Positions 1 to 7,749 of a stretch of DNA of 23,550 nt are shown piece by piece. Location: NCBI GenBank assembly GCA_021846725.1, contig JAJZWK010000010.1:1-23550 (forward strand). The letters run 5' to 3'. Source of the DNA: Actinomycetes bacterium. Lineage in GTDB: Bacteria; Actinomycetota; Acidimicrobiia; Acidimicrobiales; JAMCPL01. Numbering within the stretch: the stretch's first letter is position 1; the number at the start of each line of letters is the position of its first letter. A program made the translations under genes and the position numbers. The notes under the pieces were generated by a model. The model was not told the DNA's origin, made no database searches, and saw nothing but the letters and a program-made list of their open reading frames with translations.

Positions 1-129
1 GTGATCTGCTTCGGCGCTAGCACGTTCAGCCGACCTCTTAGCCGAAGCAATTATAAAACCTATGAAAACACCGGCTGCTATACCAACTACAGCACCTATC
101 AATATTCCTATAAAGAGATCAGCACTCAT
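1..129 (-). CDS. N-terminus of a membrane-anchored protein, RmuC- or RNase Y-like (partial)
   Basis: Only the first 43 codons are in the window; the gene runs off the left edge. The ATG at 129 opens a reading frame without stops to position 1. The peptide has a glycine/alanine/isoleucine-rich hydrophobic segment (about residues 5-29, starting MSADLFIGILIG) followed by a charged, Ala/Glu/Arg-rich stretch (KRSAERASAEAD) that looks like the start of a long coiled coil. That layout, one N-terminal anchor and then a helical charged region, is typical of RmuC (DNA recombination-associated) and of RNase Y. The visible part cannot separate these or exclude another anchored coiled-coil protein. It lies downstream of menC on the same strand, separated by about 200 bp of imperfect repeats. 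No strong Shine-Dalgarno is visible before the ATG. Confidence 0.6.
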   Translation of the reverse strand, partial: MSADLFIGILIGAVVGIAAGVFIGFIIASAKRSAERASAEADH

Positions 130-178
130 CGTAGGTGAACCTCATCATTGACTTATTACTCATGTAACTATTGTTGCA

Positions 179-355
179 CATGGGTGTATCACTAACCATA
201 ACAATCTATGCTATAAGACTTGGTAGATCAGTACACTAAGGGTGTTCATGGGTGTATTACTAACCGCAACAATCTATCTATTAGCACGTAGCACACAGAT
301 CAAAGCCGACATTGTGTTCATGGGTATATTACCAACCACGACACTCCATGCTATT
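179..355. repeat. Three imperfect tandem repeats, period 68-72 bp, duplicating the 3' end of menC
   Basis: Three copies of a core of about 36 bp begin at 179, 247 and 319. Each starts CATGGGTRTATYACYAACC and ends near CTATGCTATT or a variant. Copy spacing is 68 and 72 bp, with weaker similarity in the interspersed sequence (for example AGATCA and CAAAGC blocks). The third copy overlaps the last codons and the TAA stop of menC (329-331), so copies one and two look like decayed duplicates of the gene's 3' end. The array fills most of the spacer between menC and the partial gene at the left edge. Confidence 0.8.
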
Positions 356-1630
356 CCGGTCAAAGCATACCTTTCTGGAGCAGACTTTCTCCATGAGGGA
401 CACATCAGGCATAGGGGCAATCCCAGGGCTATGGTGTAATACTGCCCTGCCTGCTGTAATATGAAGCGCACCAAACGGGTCACCTTCGACAAACAGCTCC
501 CCTCCACCTATATCACCAGCAAAATGAGTCATCCCGATAGCAGAGAGAGAGGCATTTGCTCTTCTTGCCAACCCTGTATCGTACATACCACCTATATACG
601 CCTGCAACCCTTCTTCCTTGCATATGGAGAGAGCACTAAGCGTATTGACTATTCCGCCCAGCCTTCCGGGCTTTATGCAAGCTACGTCCATTGCGTGCAT
701 ACTGGCAGCCTTACATATACTATCCAAAGAGTCAAGAGACTCATCAAGACATATCGGCGTATCCATGGACTTAGCCAGCCGAGCAGTCCCATTGAGGTCA
801 CTTCGACAAAATGGCTGTTCTATAAATCCAAGACCCATCTTATCCAGATTTTTCAGTCTATCTACGCAGTCTGTACTATCATCTGTATACGAGCCATTAG
901 CATCTACACATAATATGATTCCTGGAAAATTTGCTAACAGAGACTTGACAGGTTCTACGTCCCATGAAGGAGAAATCTTCATCTTGATACGCCTGTAACC
1001 TTCATCCACGTACCCACCAACTGTGTTTACAACCAAATCCATATCGCCAAAGACACCTACCACTACCCCAGCATCCACCAAGTCCCCTCTTGCTCCTATC
1101 CAATTGCCAAACGACTCTCCTGTGGACCGCAGCCACAGATCAATTATTGCCATCTCTATGGCGGAAATAGCCATGTGATTACCTGGCAGATTCTCGAATA
1201 CTGCAGGTAATTCATCTGCGTACGGTAAAAGCCCGTCTCTTTGACCGCTCCATTCAATCAATCGTGGAATATAAGTTGCCTGCATAGCTTCAAACGCGCT
1301 ATATGCCGATTCGGCTGCATACGTGACAGATGCCAAGGCTGCACACTCCCCAAACCCTACCATCAACGACCCTCCGGGTAACTGTGTCGTACGTACAGGC
1401 ACATCGTATCTTGAGTCATTATCGTTTGCATAGACAGATAATTCGCCAGACCCTTCAATCCTGTATCTGGATAAATCAGAACACCTACTAGATAGCAATT
1501 GTGCATCTTCTTCGGTCGCGGTGATCTTTACAAGAGTTACTGGTCGCTCAGACTCTACACCATAGGAAGTATATACCGGCCTCTTCAAATGCAGATCAAG
1601 CAGATAGAGCTCAATTAAATGTAGAACCAA
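329..1630 (-). CDS. menC: o-succinylbenzoate synthase, enolase superfamily
   Basis: This is predicted to dehydrate SHCHC to o-succinylbenzoate in menaquinone synthesis (cytoplasmic, Mg-dependent). The 433-residue product begins like MenC of the NSAR/OSBS group (ELYLLDLHLKRPVYTSYGVE). It carries the superfamily signature in order: KMK at 216-218 (catalytic Lys 218), metal ligands D243 (VDANGSY), E271 (IEQPF) and D296 (CLDES), and K320 (IKPGRLGG). It is longer than the usual roughly 370 residues because of an extra segment around residues 40-90 between the first strand and the GFGEC strand. Related racemases (N-succinylamino acid racemase) share these residues, so the assignment is by family and not proven substrate. 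The start lies 3 bp after the stop of the upstream small gene, indicating co-transcription. The 3' end overlaps a tandem repeat. Confidence 0.85.
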   Translation of the reverse strand: MVLHLIELYLLDLHLKRPVYTSYGVESERPVTLVKITATEEDAQLLSSRCSDLSRYRIEGSGELSVYANDNDSRYDVPVRTTQLPGGSLMVGFGECAALASVTYAAESAYSAFEAMQATYIPRLIEWSGQRDGLLPYADELPAVFENLPGNHMAISAIEMAIIDLWLRSTGESFGNWIGARGDLVDAGVVVGVFGDMDLVVNTVGGYVDEGYRRIKMKISPSWDVEPVKSLLANFPGIILCVDANGSYTDDSTDCVDRLKNLDKMGLGFIEQPFCRSDLNGTARLAKSMDTPICLDESLDSLDSICKAASMHAMDVACIKPGRLGGIVNTLSALSICKEEGLQAYIGGMYDTGLARRANASLSAIGMTHFAGDIGGGELFVEGDPFGALHITAGRAVLHHSPGIAPMPDVSLMEKVCSRKVCFDRNSMECRGW

Positions 1631-1633
1631 GGC

Positions 1634-1888
1634 TCAATTCCATATATGCTTGCTCACGTCTCTACACCACTGCAAGTACATAATTATATCTTTATCAGGT
1701 GGTATTGCACTACCATCACCACCGTAAGCGATTATGGATCGCATCTCCAAAAGAGAGCTATCAGGACCTGGAATAAAAGGAGTCGTTTTCCACCATCCAT
1801 CCGGAGAAAGGCGTAGAGCCTGACGCAAAGCCACAAACCATAACTGAGGACGAATCAAAAGGGAGAGTAACAGCTTACGGGTGATCAT
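1634..1888 (-). CDS. Small conserved hypothetical protein (84 aa)
   Basis: An 84-residue basic/aromatic protein (ITRKLLLSLLIRPQLW at the N-terminus, ending QWCRDVSKHIWN). It resembles small conserved actinobacterial proteins with an N-terminal RP-LW-ALRQ segment, a central PDGWW motif and a C-terminal YLQWCR motif; this is from memory of the family and no function is known to me. There is no signal peptide or clear membrane span, although the N-terminal 25 residues are amphipathic and could touch a membrane. It sits 30 bp after the ROK gene and 3 bp before menC on the same strand, so it is very likely part of that operon. The ATG at 1888 has only a weak upstream purine stretch. Confidence 0.75.
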   Translation of the reverse strand: MITRKLLLSLLIRPQLWFVALRQALRLSPDGWWKTTPFIPGPDSSLLEMRSIIAYGGDGSAIPPDKDIIMYLQWCRDVSKHIWN

Positions 1889-1918
1889 GCTCGATCCGGT
1901 AGCTGTCGATAACGTCTA

Positions 1919-2818
1919 CTATCTGGCATACGTGAACCTCCCAATACCGCGCCACCCCACAGCAGAAGCACCAATTAACGGCCCCTCCGCACCGAGGCCG
2001 CATGGCCGGATCACTGCACCTGATGTATATGCCATGCGTGATCTCCTGACAAGCTCTCTATTCGCTGCAGCAAAAAATCGCTCTCCGTACCCTAAAGCGA
2101 CCGAACCTGCTATAGTGCAGAGACGCAAGTCGAGAAGGTTCATGACAGATGCCACACCCAGACCTACAAGCGTACCAGTGCGATCTATTACCTGCTCTGA
2201 GGCATCCTTGGGGTGCTTGCCGGTAATAATCTGTATAGCTGAACCAGAAGCTTCAGCTTCCAGGCACCCAAATGAGCCACAACTGCATTTACGTCCATCG
2301 GGTACTACAATCACGTGTCCTATATGACCTGCGTTACCCTCGCTACCATCCAAAAGACGGCCATCAAGCACAATGCCTCCACCAATACCGGTCGATACGA
2401 CCATGGATATATAATTGTTCACTCCTTTAGCAGCACCTACCCATCCCTCACCAAGTGCAAGTGCTTTTGCGTCATTATCAACGAAGGTTGGCATCTGAAC
2501 AACTTCTTGTACTCTTGACAATAAAGGAAATTCCCGCCACGAGAAGATATTCAACGGCGATACAGATCTGCCACCGACACTCATCGGTCCCACGCTACCG
2601 ACACCACATGCAATAGGCATTGAACTGCCATAAGAGTCTCTATGGATCATAATGCTCTCGATCAAACGACGAAGTGCGCCAAACACCTCTTCTGGGTCAT
2701 CACTGAAGGCAGGAGTAGCTACGTTGGCAGATATCAAGATACTGCCGGTATCGTCCACAATACCACATGACATTTTAGATCCCCCTATGTCTACAGCCAA
2801 TACTGTGTCCACCACCAA
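1919..2818 (-). CDS. ROK-family sugar kinase (glucokinase-like)
   Basis: The 299-residue protein has the ROK/actin-fold ATPase layout: N-terminal phosphate loop DIGGSK (10-15), catalytic Asp 116 in VDNDAKALALGE, GTGIGGG-type loop (STGIGGGIV, about 142-150), and the ROK zinc site GHIGH (H165/H168) with C178, C180 and C185 in the CSCGSFGCLEAE signature. This predicts ATP-dependent phosphorylation of a hexose such as glucose; transcriptional repressor ROKs are unlikely because there is no N-terminal helix-turn-helix. The annotated start is TTG at 2818. GTG codons at 2815 and 2812 follow immediately, and an AGAGGT Shine-Dalgarno fits the GTG at 2815 best. It is the first gene of the minus-strand run leading through an 84-aa protein to menC. 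Confidence 0.88.
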   Translation of the reverse strand: MVVDTVLAVDIGGSKMSCGIVDDTGSILISANVATPAFSDDPEEVFGALRRLIESIMIHRDSYGSSMPIACGVGSVGPMSVGGRSVSPLNIFSWREFPLLSRVQEVVQMPTFVDNDAKALALGEGWVGAAKGVNNYISMVVSTGIGGGIVLDGRLLDGSEGNAGHIGHVIVVPDGRKCSCGSFGCLEAEASGSAIQIITGKHPKDASEQVIDRTGTLVGLGVASVMNLLDLRLCTIAGSVALGYGERFFAAANRELVRRSRMAYTSGAVIRPCGLGAEGPLIGASAVGWRGIGRFTYAR

Positions 2819-2841
2819 ACGACCTCTTAAAGAATAATGCC

Positions 2842-2950
2842 TGGGATAATCAGGATAATCATATTAAGATCATACATTCATGATACGCGCGTGGCTACTC
2901 AATGGGATTGCTAAATGGGATAATCAGGATAATCATATTAAGATCATACA
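2842..2950. repeat. Pair of identical 35-bp direct repeats (R1)
   Basis: Positions 2842-2876 and 2916-2950 are identical over 35 bp, starting TGGGATAATCAGGATAATCA and ending AGATCATACA. They are separated by 39 bp, a period of 74 bp. Each unit contains an internal 9-bp tandem GGATAATCA twice. Confidence 0.9.
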
Positions 2951-2961
2951 ACCTGGCTTCC

Positions 2962-3061
2962 TTTCCACGGATAAAACCGGGGGCTTTCGTGACACGTATA
3001 TGTGAGCGTAAAGAGCGCTATACAATTTTCCATGGATAAAACCGGGGGCTTTCGTGACACG
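2962..3061. repeat. Second pair of 35-bp direct repeats (R2)
   Basis: Positions 2962-2996 and 3027-3061 match over 35 bp with one C/T difference (TTTCCACGG against TTTCCATGG), sharing ATAAAACCGGGGGCTTTCG and ending GTGACACG. They are separated by 30 bp, a period of 65 bp. The pair begins only 11 bp after the R1 pair, and the two repeat sequences are unrelated. Confidence 0.9.
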
Positions 3062-3114
3062 GATGTACAAACATTGAGTTACCGTTCCAAGTATAAATTC
3101 TAATTATAAATTAA

Positions 3115-3165
3115 TGTCCCGCAAATAACCATAGGTTCCCACCAGCCAAATGATGCCTCTAACGG
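3115..3165. repeat. Dispersed repeat copy A (CCCGCAAATAA family)
   Basis: TGTCCCGCAAATAACCATA at 3115 and the roughly 30 bp after it align with 8418-8464. Almost all differences are transitions. The first 15-19 bp also match the ends of the MITE-like element at 18306-18404. Confidence 0.5.
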
Positions 3166-3252
3166 CATTGTCATCTTCAACGTAGCCAAACAGAACACAC
3201 CTGATATACCCCGGGACTGGATATCGCAGCAAAATAGCGCTAGTCTGCTAAT

Positions 3253-3780
3253 ATGCGATGTCCTTGGTGTCAGAACATGGAAGACAAAGTGGTCGATTCG
3301 CGTCTCACTGACGAAGGGGAGTCGATAAGGCGCCGTAGAGAATGTATGAATTGCCGCCGCCGGTTCACCACATACGAAAGACTCGAGGATGCACCATTGT
3401 GGGTCATAAAACGCTCCGGCGCAAAAGAACCCTTTGACACGGTCAAGTTAACAAAAGGTATCATGGCGGCAACAAAGAATAGCTCTGTAAGCGACGAACA
3501 AATCGACCTCTTGGTTCAAGAGATAAAAGACTCCCTCAAATCAGCAGGCAAGGAAGTTAACTACAGCCAAATAGGCATCGAAGTACTGGAACGTCTGAGA
3601 GAGATGGATGAAGTTGCCTATCTCAGGTTTGCATCGGTATACAAGAACTTCCGTAACAGGAAAGATTTCGAACATGAAGTGGGGTTGCTAGAAAAAGAAG
3701 ATTACCACCGCAATAAAAAGACAGACACTAGTAGCCAAATCGCCACAAAGATCAATAACAACAAGCCAGGCAATGGATGA
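3253..3780 (+). CDS. nrdR: Transcriptional repressor NrdR
   Basis: NrdR senses ATP/dATP and represses ribonucleotide reductase genes by binding NrdR boxes. The N-terminal zinc ribbon is intact (C3, C6, C31, C34; MRCPWC and CMNCRRRFTTYER) and is followed by the ATP-cone domain at about residues 48-138 (VIKRSGAKEPFD, EVNYSQIGIEVLERL, EVAYLRFASVYKNF). The product is 175 residues, about 20 longer than usual because of a polar Lys/Asn/Thr-rich tail. The start is fixed by the MRCPWC motif. No Shine-Dalgarno precedes it, and a TAGTCT box lies 6 bp upstream, so it may be leaderless. No nrd genes or NrdR box pair are seen nearby. A PIG-L hydrolase gene follows 55 bp downstream on the same strand. Confidence 0.95.
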   Translation: MRCPWCQNMEDKVVDSRLTDEGESIRRRRECMNCRRRFTTYERLEDAPLWVIKRSGAKEPFDTVKLTKGIMAATKNSSVSDEQIDLLVQEIKDSLKSAGKEVNYSQIGIEVLERLREMDEVAYLRFASVYKNFRNRKDFEHEVGLLEKEDYHRNKKTDTSSQIATKINNNKPGNG

Positions 3781-3835
3781 CATGGATCACCAAATGAGGG
3801 CAAGTTTACTAACGGCAACCGGGTGGTAACAAACC

Positions 3836-4606
3836 GTGACTGAGAAAGGGGTGCAATCTCCGGATAATAATGATGAGAACGGTGCTGGCACATCATACAC
3901 AACGACAGCACGTGATATTCCACCAGAACGTGTCCTGGCAATATATGCTCACCCAGACGATCCTTTCATATCCTGTGGAGGTACATTAAAACTATGGGCT
4001 GAGCAGGGAAGCAAAATAGATATGATCATCTGTACCCAGGGAGAAAAAGGATCATATGACCCAAGTCAATCTACACAAGAACTGGCGGAGATACGAAGAG
4101 TTGAAATGGATAGAGCCGCAAAAGTAATTCAGTGCAATACGCCGATATTACTTGGATACCCTGATGGAGAGCTCAGCAATGGACTGGAACTCATTGAGGT
4201 ATTAGTAGGGTACATACGTAAGCTAAAGCCTGAAGTAGTGCTCTGCCCTGACCCCACTGCAATAGTGTTTGGAGAAGAGTATATAAACCATCGTGATCAC
4301 CGTATTGTAGGTATGGCTGTTCTGGATGCGCTATCACCTGCTGCTGCGCTACCGCTTTACTTCCCCAACAGAGGTAGCCCGCACAAAGTAAGGTGCGTAT
4401 ATATGACCGGTACGCTGGAAGCATCTATCAAAATAGATATTACCAATACAATCGATGCAAAGGTAGCCGCAATCAAATGTCATCAAAGTCAGCTAAAGGA
4501 TTATCATGACATAGATGACCTAATTCGTACAAGAGCGCAAGAAGAAGGAAATGCAGCAGGGATGCGCTACGCTGAAGGATTCAGGCGAATCAATATAACC
4601 ATTTAG
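3836..4606 (+). CDS. PIG-L/LmbE family N-acetyl deacetylase
   Basis: The 256-residue protein has the zinc-dependent de-N-acetylase signature AHPDD (38-42), with the first residues supplying metal ligands and the catalytic Asp, plus the later HRDH (152-155) that completes the site. The same family includes MshB (mycothiol synthesis), Mca (mycothiol S-conjugate amidase) and BshB-type enzymes. The sequence does not say which substrate is used, and an actinobacterial thiol or sugar deacetylase is only a reasonable inference. The start is GTG at 3836 with a GGGTGG stretch about 9 bp upstream. The first 30 residues are a polar, probably disordered extension before the Rossmann-like core (RVLAIYAHPDD). 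It follows nrdR by 55 bp and converges on polA. Confidence 0.85.
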   Translation: MTEKGVQSPDNNDENGAGTSYTTTARDIPPERVLAIYAHPDDPFISCGGTLKLWAEQGSKIDMIICTQGEKGSYDPSQSTQELAEIRRVEMDRAAKVIQCNTPILLGYPDGELSNGLELIEVLVGYIRKLKPEVVLCPDPTAIVFGEEYINHRDHRIVGMAVLDALSPAAALPLYFPNRGSPHKVRCVYMTGTLEASIKIDITNTIDAKVAAIKCHQSQLKDYHDIDDLIRTRAQEEGNAAGMRYAEGFRRINITI

Positions 4607-4668
4607 TAAGTTGTCTCCGTAATGTCGCGACACTGTCCGGTGAATGAAAAGAGGTCACTGCCGACAAT

Positions 4669-7600
4669 TCAGACATGTTTTGCAGCTGCCCACGAGTCGC
4701 CCTTCCCAATACTAACAGCGAGTGGAACGGTCAATTCTACATAGTCTCCAACCGATACAAGTACATCTCTCACCAATGGAATTATATCTCCATCAGATGG
4801 ACATGCCTCTATCAACACTTCATCATGTACCTGCAATACCACCCTGGAAGAAGCGTCCATATCATGCAATGCCTTATCAAGGCGGACTAACGCCAATTTG
4901 AATAGATCCGCGGCCAGCCCCTGTGCTCCAGCATTGATAGCCTGGCGTTCCGCTGCTTGGCGCACTATTCTATTGTCACTCATCAGTTCCGGCAATGGCC
5001 TACGGCGACCGGTCAGCGTACGGGTATAGCCCAGACCACGTGCTTCAGCAATCACTCTATCCATGTAATTTCGCAATCCAGGAAAGGCTGCAAAATAAGC
5101 GTCGAGGATGCTCTTGGCTTCAGAGTTGCTAATAGCCAACCTGTCCGCCAGACCAAAGGCCTCCATACCATAGACGAGCCCATAAGAGACCATCTTGGCA
5201 CGATTACGTAACTCTGGAGTTACCTTACTAGCAGCTATCCCGTATACTCGTGCCGCAATTTCAGTATGGACATCACGGTTCTCATGAAAGGCAGCGAGCA
5301 GACCGGGGTCGCCCGCAAGGTGCGCAATGATTCTCAGTTCAATCTGATCATAGTCTGCTGCAACGAAGTAATACCCACTTCCGGGCTTAAAGGCCGCCCT
5401 GATCTGCCTACCAATATCGGATCTGGCCGGTATATTGTGCAAATTGGGTTTGTCTGAGGACAGCCTACCAGTACGGGTAGCCGTCTGATGGAAGGTGGCA
5501 TGTATACGCCCATCCGTTGATATCTCCTGGATTAGTCGCTCACCATAGGTAGATCTCAACTTCTCCATTTCACGATACTCCAGCAACGCATCTACTGCTG
5601 GGTGTTGATCACGTAACTTTTCAAGTGTACGGGCATCGGTAGAGTAGCCAGTCTTGGTCTTCCGTCCAGGCTGGAGAGCAAGGTAATCCTTGTCATAGAG
5701 TATGCGTCTCAACTCTTTGGTGGAATTAACGTTGAACGATACGCCGACCAACTTTTGCACCTTATCTGCCAACTCTGAAACTCGCTTGCTCAAGTTCATA
5801 CTGATCTCACCCAGCGATTCTCTGTCTACGGCTATACCCACGTATTCCATGCGCGCAAGCACCTCTACCAGCGGCAACTCTACATCTCTGCACAAGTCCG
5901 TCATGCCTTCTTTAGCCAGTAACTGCTCCAAGTGTCTGGAAAGAATAAAAGTACATAACGTGTCAGCGGCTACACCACTAATAGAATCACTCAGATAAGC
6001 AGGCAGTTCGACAGAATGATCTTCCGAAGCTGCAGGCTCTATATCAGGCTTTCTGCCCAAGTACGTATCGCACAGACTGTCAATCGAATAATTACCGGAG
6101 CTGGGGTCAAGAAGATATGCGCCTATTTTGGTATCCATCCTCAATGCCCCGATGCTCAGTCCACGAGAGAGAAATTCACGAAAGAGCGGTTTACCGTCAT
6201 GCACCACCAGGGCATGGGAAAATACAGGATGCTCCATCACATTAGATAAAAGGGTATTGTCTATATAATAAATATCGTGTACAGATTTATCTTGAGTAAG
6301 GTATCCAATGACCACACCCAATAAACCACTCTCTACTGTGATGGAACCCTCCAGGTCATCCACAGGAGTTGCACCTTCAGCCCATACCCCTGAGACCACC
6401 ATAGTGCCATCGACATCAGTGGATGGGGAGACTGCTGTACGGCACGAGTTAGGGGATACAGCCACTATAGTGCCATCGACATCAGTGGACGAAGCAATGC
6501 GATCAAGAAGCTCTCGTACGATAGGCAATTTCGTGCTGCTATCTATCATATGAAGAGAATATCGAAAAGTAGTATGATCAGGTATAGGAATCGGAACGTC
6601 TGCCTGATTAGTGAGGTCTGCATTTATGTCAGTTGCCCCGGATGTGGTAGATGGTGCAGGCGGAGTAGATGATACAGATGATGTAGATGATGTAGATGAT
6701 GTAGATGGTGTAGATGGTGCAGATGGTGCAGATGGTGCAGATGGTGCAGACGGAGTGGATGATACAGATAGTGCAAATGATACTGGAGGGGTGGAGGGTG
6801 CAGGCAGAGTGGATAGTGCAGATATAGCACTGGTTCCAAGACCATGGAGGACTCCATCCAACCTCTCCCAAAGTGATCGCATCTCCAATCGATCCCGCAC
6901 CAGCTCTTTCAAGCCATCGTGATCATAGCTGCCTAAGGACATAGCTTCAATAGGAATTTCCACATCGAGATCACGCACAAGGATGGTTGCCTCCAGATTC
7001 TTCAATACCTGCTCTTTTGACTCAGCAAGAGAAGTGCTCAATTTAGCAGTGAGGTCGCCTAAATGTGCAAAGAGCGTCTCAGGATCTTTATAAGTCATTG
7101 CCAAGCGAGCTGCCGTCTTGTCGCCCACACCACTTACCCCTACAAGGTTGTCAGACGGGTCTCCCCTAAGTGATGCCATAAAAGGATAGAGAGCTGGAAT
7201 AACGCCAGTCCTTTCGATAATCCCCTGTTCATCGTATATAACTACATCGGATATCCCCTTCCGTGTATACATAACTTTGATATGAGGATCTTCCACCAGC
7301 TGAAATGCATCCCTGTCGCCAGTAACAACAACTACATCACGGTTGGCATTACGGCATCTTGATGCCAAGGTGGCTAAAATATCATCTGCCTCGAATCCGA
7401 CTTTATCGATTTGAGGCAGCCCCAAGAGCTCTACGAATTCCCTCACCAAAGCAAACTGAGGAAGAAGGATCTCGGGGGTCTCCGCCCTATTTGCCTTGTA
7501 TTCAGATACTATCGTACTACGGAATGTAGGTTCTGGCCTATCAAAGGCAACTGCCATACCACCTGGTTGTCGCTCCCTGAGTATAGATATAAGCATAGAA

Positions 7601-7749
7601 ATAAAGCCATACACAGCATTGGTAAACACTCCACCTGAGGTAGCCATATCCTGAGGAAGCGCATAAAATGCCCTAAAAATCAGTGAACTGCCGTCAAGCA
7701 GGTAAATTGGACGGCTTTCCATCTTACGGCTGTTGCCGATGCTCCCCAT
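4669..7749 (-). CDS. polA: DNA polymerase I
   Basis: This is the repair and Okazaki-fragment-processing polymerase. The N-terminal 5' nuclease domain (about 1-300) shows YLLDGSSLIFRAFYALP, GFEADD and VVTGDRDAFQL. The C-terminal polymerase domain (about 640-1026) has motif A DYDQIELR, motif B RAKMVSYGLVYGMEAFG and motif C VHDE (974-977). Between them the 3'-5' exonuclease-like domain lacks a recognisable DxE motif, as in other actinobacterial Pol I, so proofreading is probably absent. At 1026 residues it is about 100 longer than usual, owing to a Ser/Pro/Thr linker (about 306-372) encoded by a 9-bp minisatellite and a second duplicated segment (STDVDGT twice). The ATG at 7749 overlaps the upstream gene. 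An alternative ATG at 7722 follows the regulator's stop by one base (TAAGATG), so the two genes are translationally coupled either way. Confidence 0.95.
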   Translation of the reverse strand: MGSIGNSRKMESRPIYLLDGSSLIFRAFYALPQDMATSGGVFTNAVYGFISMLISILRERQPGGMAVAFDRPEPTFRSTIVSEYKANRAETPEILLPQFALVREFVELLGLPQIDKVGFEADDILATLASRCRNANRDVVVVTGDRDAFQLVEDPHIKVMYTRKGISDVVIYDEQGIIERTGVIPALYPFMASLRGDPSDNLVGVSGVGDKTAARLAMTYKDPETLFAHLGDLTAKLSTSLAESKEQVLKNLEATILVRDLDVEIPIEAMSLGSYDHDGLKELVRDRLEMRSLWERLDGVLHGLGTSAISALSTLPAPSTPPVSFALSVSSTPSAPSAPSAPSAPSTPSTSSTSSTSSVSSTPPAPSTTSGATDINADLTNQADVPIPIPDHTTFRYSLHMIDSSTKLPIVRELLDRIASSTDVDGTIVAVSPNSCRTAVSPSTDVDGTMVVSGVWAEGATPVDDLEGSITVESGLLGVVIGYLTQDKSVHDIYYIDNTLLSNVMEHPVFSHALVVHDGKPLFREFLSRGLSIGALRMDTKIGAYLLDPSSGNYSIDSLCDTYLGRKPDIEPAASEDHSVELPAYLSDSISGVAADTLCTFILSRHLEQLLAKEGMTDLCRDVELPLVEVLARMEYVGIAVDRESLGEISMNLSKRVSELADKVQKLVGVSFNVNSTKELRRILYDKDYLALQPGRKTKTGYSTDARTLEKLRDQHPAVDALLEYREMEKLRSTYGERLIQEISTDGRIHATFHQTATRTGRLSSDKPNLHNIPARSDIGRQIRAAFKPGSGYYFVAADYDQIELRIIAHLAGDPGLLAAFHENRDVHTEIAARVYGIAASKVTPELRNRAKMVSYGLVYGMEAFGLADRLAISNSEAKSILDAYFAAFPGLRNYMDRVIAEARGLGYTRTLTGRRRPLPELMSDNRIVRQAAERQAINAGAQGLAADLFKLALVRLDKALHDMDASSRVVLQVHDEVLIEACPSDGDIIPLVRDVLVSVGDYVELTVPLAVSIGKGDSWAAAKHV
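6396..6489. repeat. 28-bp direct repeat pair inside polA
   Basis: Positions 6396-6423 and 6462-6489 match with one difference and share ATAGTGCCATCGACATCAGT. The period is 66 bp (22 codons), so the reading frame is kept. On the minus strand the pair encodes two STDVDGT segments in the degenerate exonuclease region. Confidence 0.9.
6651..6820. repeat. 9-bp minisatellite in the polA interdomain linker
   Basis: A degenerate 9-bp unit (GNAGATGRT on the plus strand; GGTGCAGAT is the most regular) runs about 18 times. It is most perfect at 6675-6750. On the minus strand it encodes a three-residue Ser-x-Pro/Ser/Thr periodicity between the 5' nuclease and exonuclease-like domains. All changes keep frame. 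Confidence 0.9.

Larger units (their letters stand above)
2819..3252. other. Repeat-rich divergent spacer between ROK kinase and nrdR
   Basis: This 434-bp spacer holds no convincing gene. It contains two consecutive pairs of 35-bp direct repeats (2842-3061), an AT-rich stretch (about 3080-3113) and one member of the dispersed CCCGCAAATAA motif (3115-3165). Promoters for both divergent genes must lie here. For nrdR, a TAGTCT -10-like box (3241-3246) lies 6 bp before the ATG with no Shine-Dalgarno, which would fit a leaderless transcript. Confidence 0.6.

Noticed and set aside
461..998. Two plus-strand ORFs of 126 and 150 residues
   Set aside because: They lie wholly antisense to menC, which has intact catalytic motifs, and show no protein-family features.
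2842..3061. Possible mini-CRISPR (35-bp repeats with 30-39 bp spacers)
   Set aside because: Only two copies each of two unrelated repeats, no cas genes, and one unit has an internal 9-bp tandem; this does not fit a CRISPR array.
2962..3061. R2 repeats as Rho-independent terminators (ATAAAACCGGGGGCTTTCG)
   Set aside because: The G-rich stretch resembles half of a terminator, but no complementary arm is present in either copy.
4607..4668. Bidirectional terminator between the PIG-L gene and polA
   Set aside because: Only an imperfect stem (TGTC..GGTGA with TCAC..GACA) and a short TGTCGCGACA palindrome could be drawn, without a T tract; too weak to call.
6611..6922. Plus-strand ORF encoding an Asp/Gly/Val-rich repeat protein
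   Set aside because: It is the antisense reading of the polA linker minisatellite; the repeat composition alone keeps the frame open.
7722..7749. Frameshift or fusion between the ANTAR regulator and polA
   Set aside because: Both proteins are complete; the short overlap or one-base gap (TAAGATG) is ordinary translational coupling.
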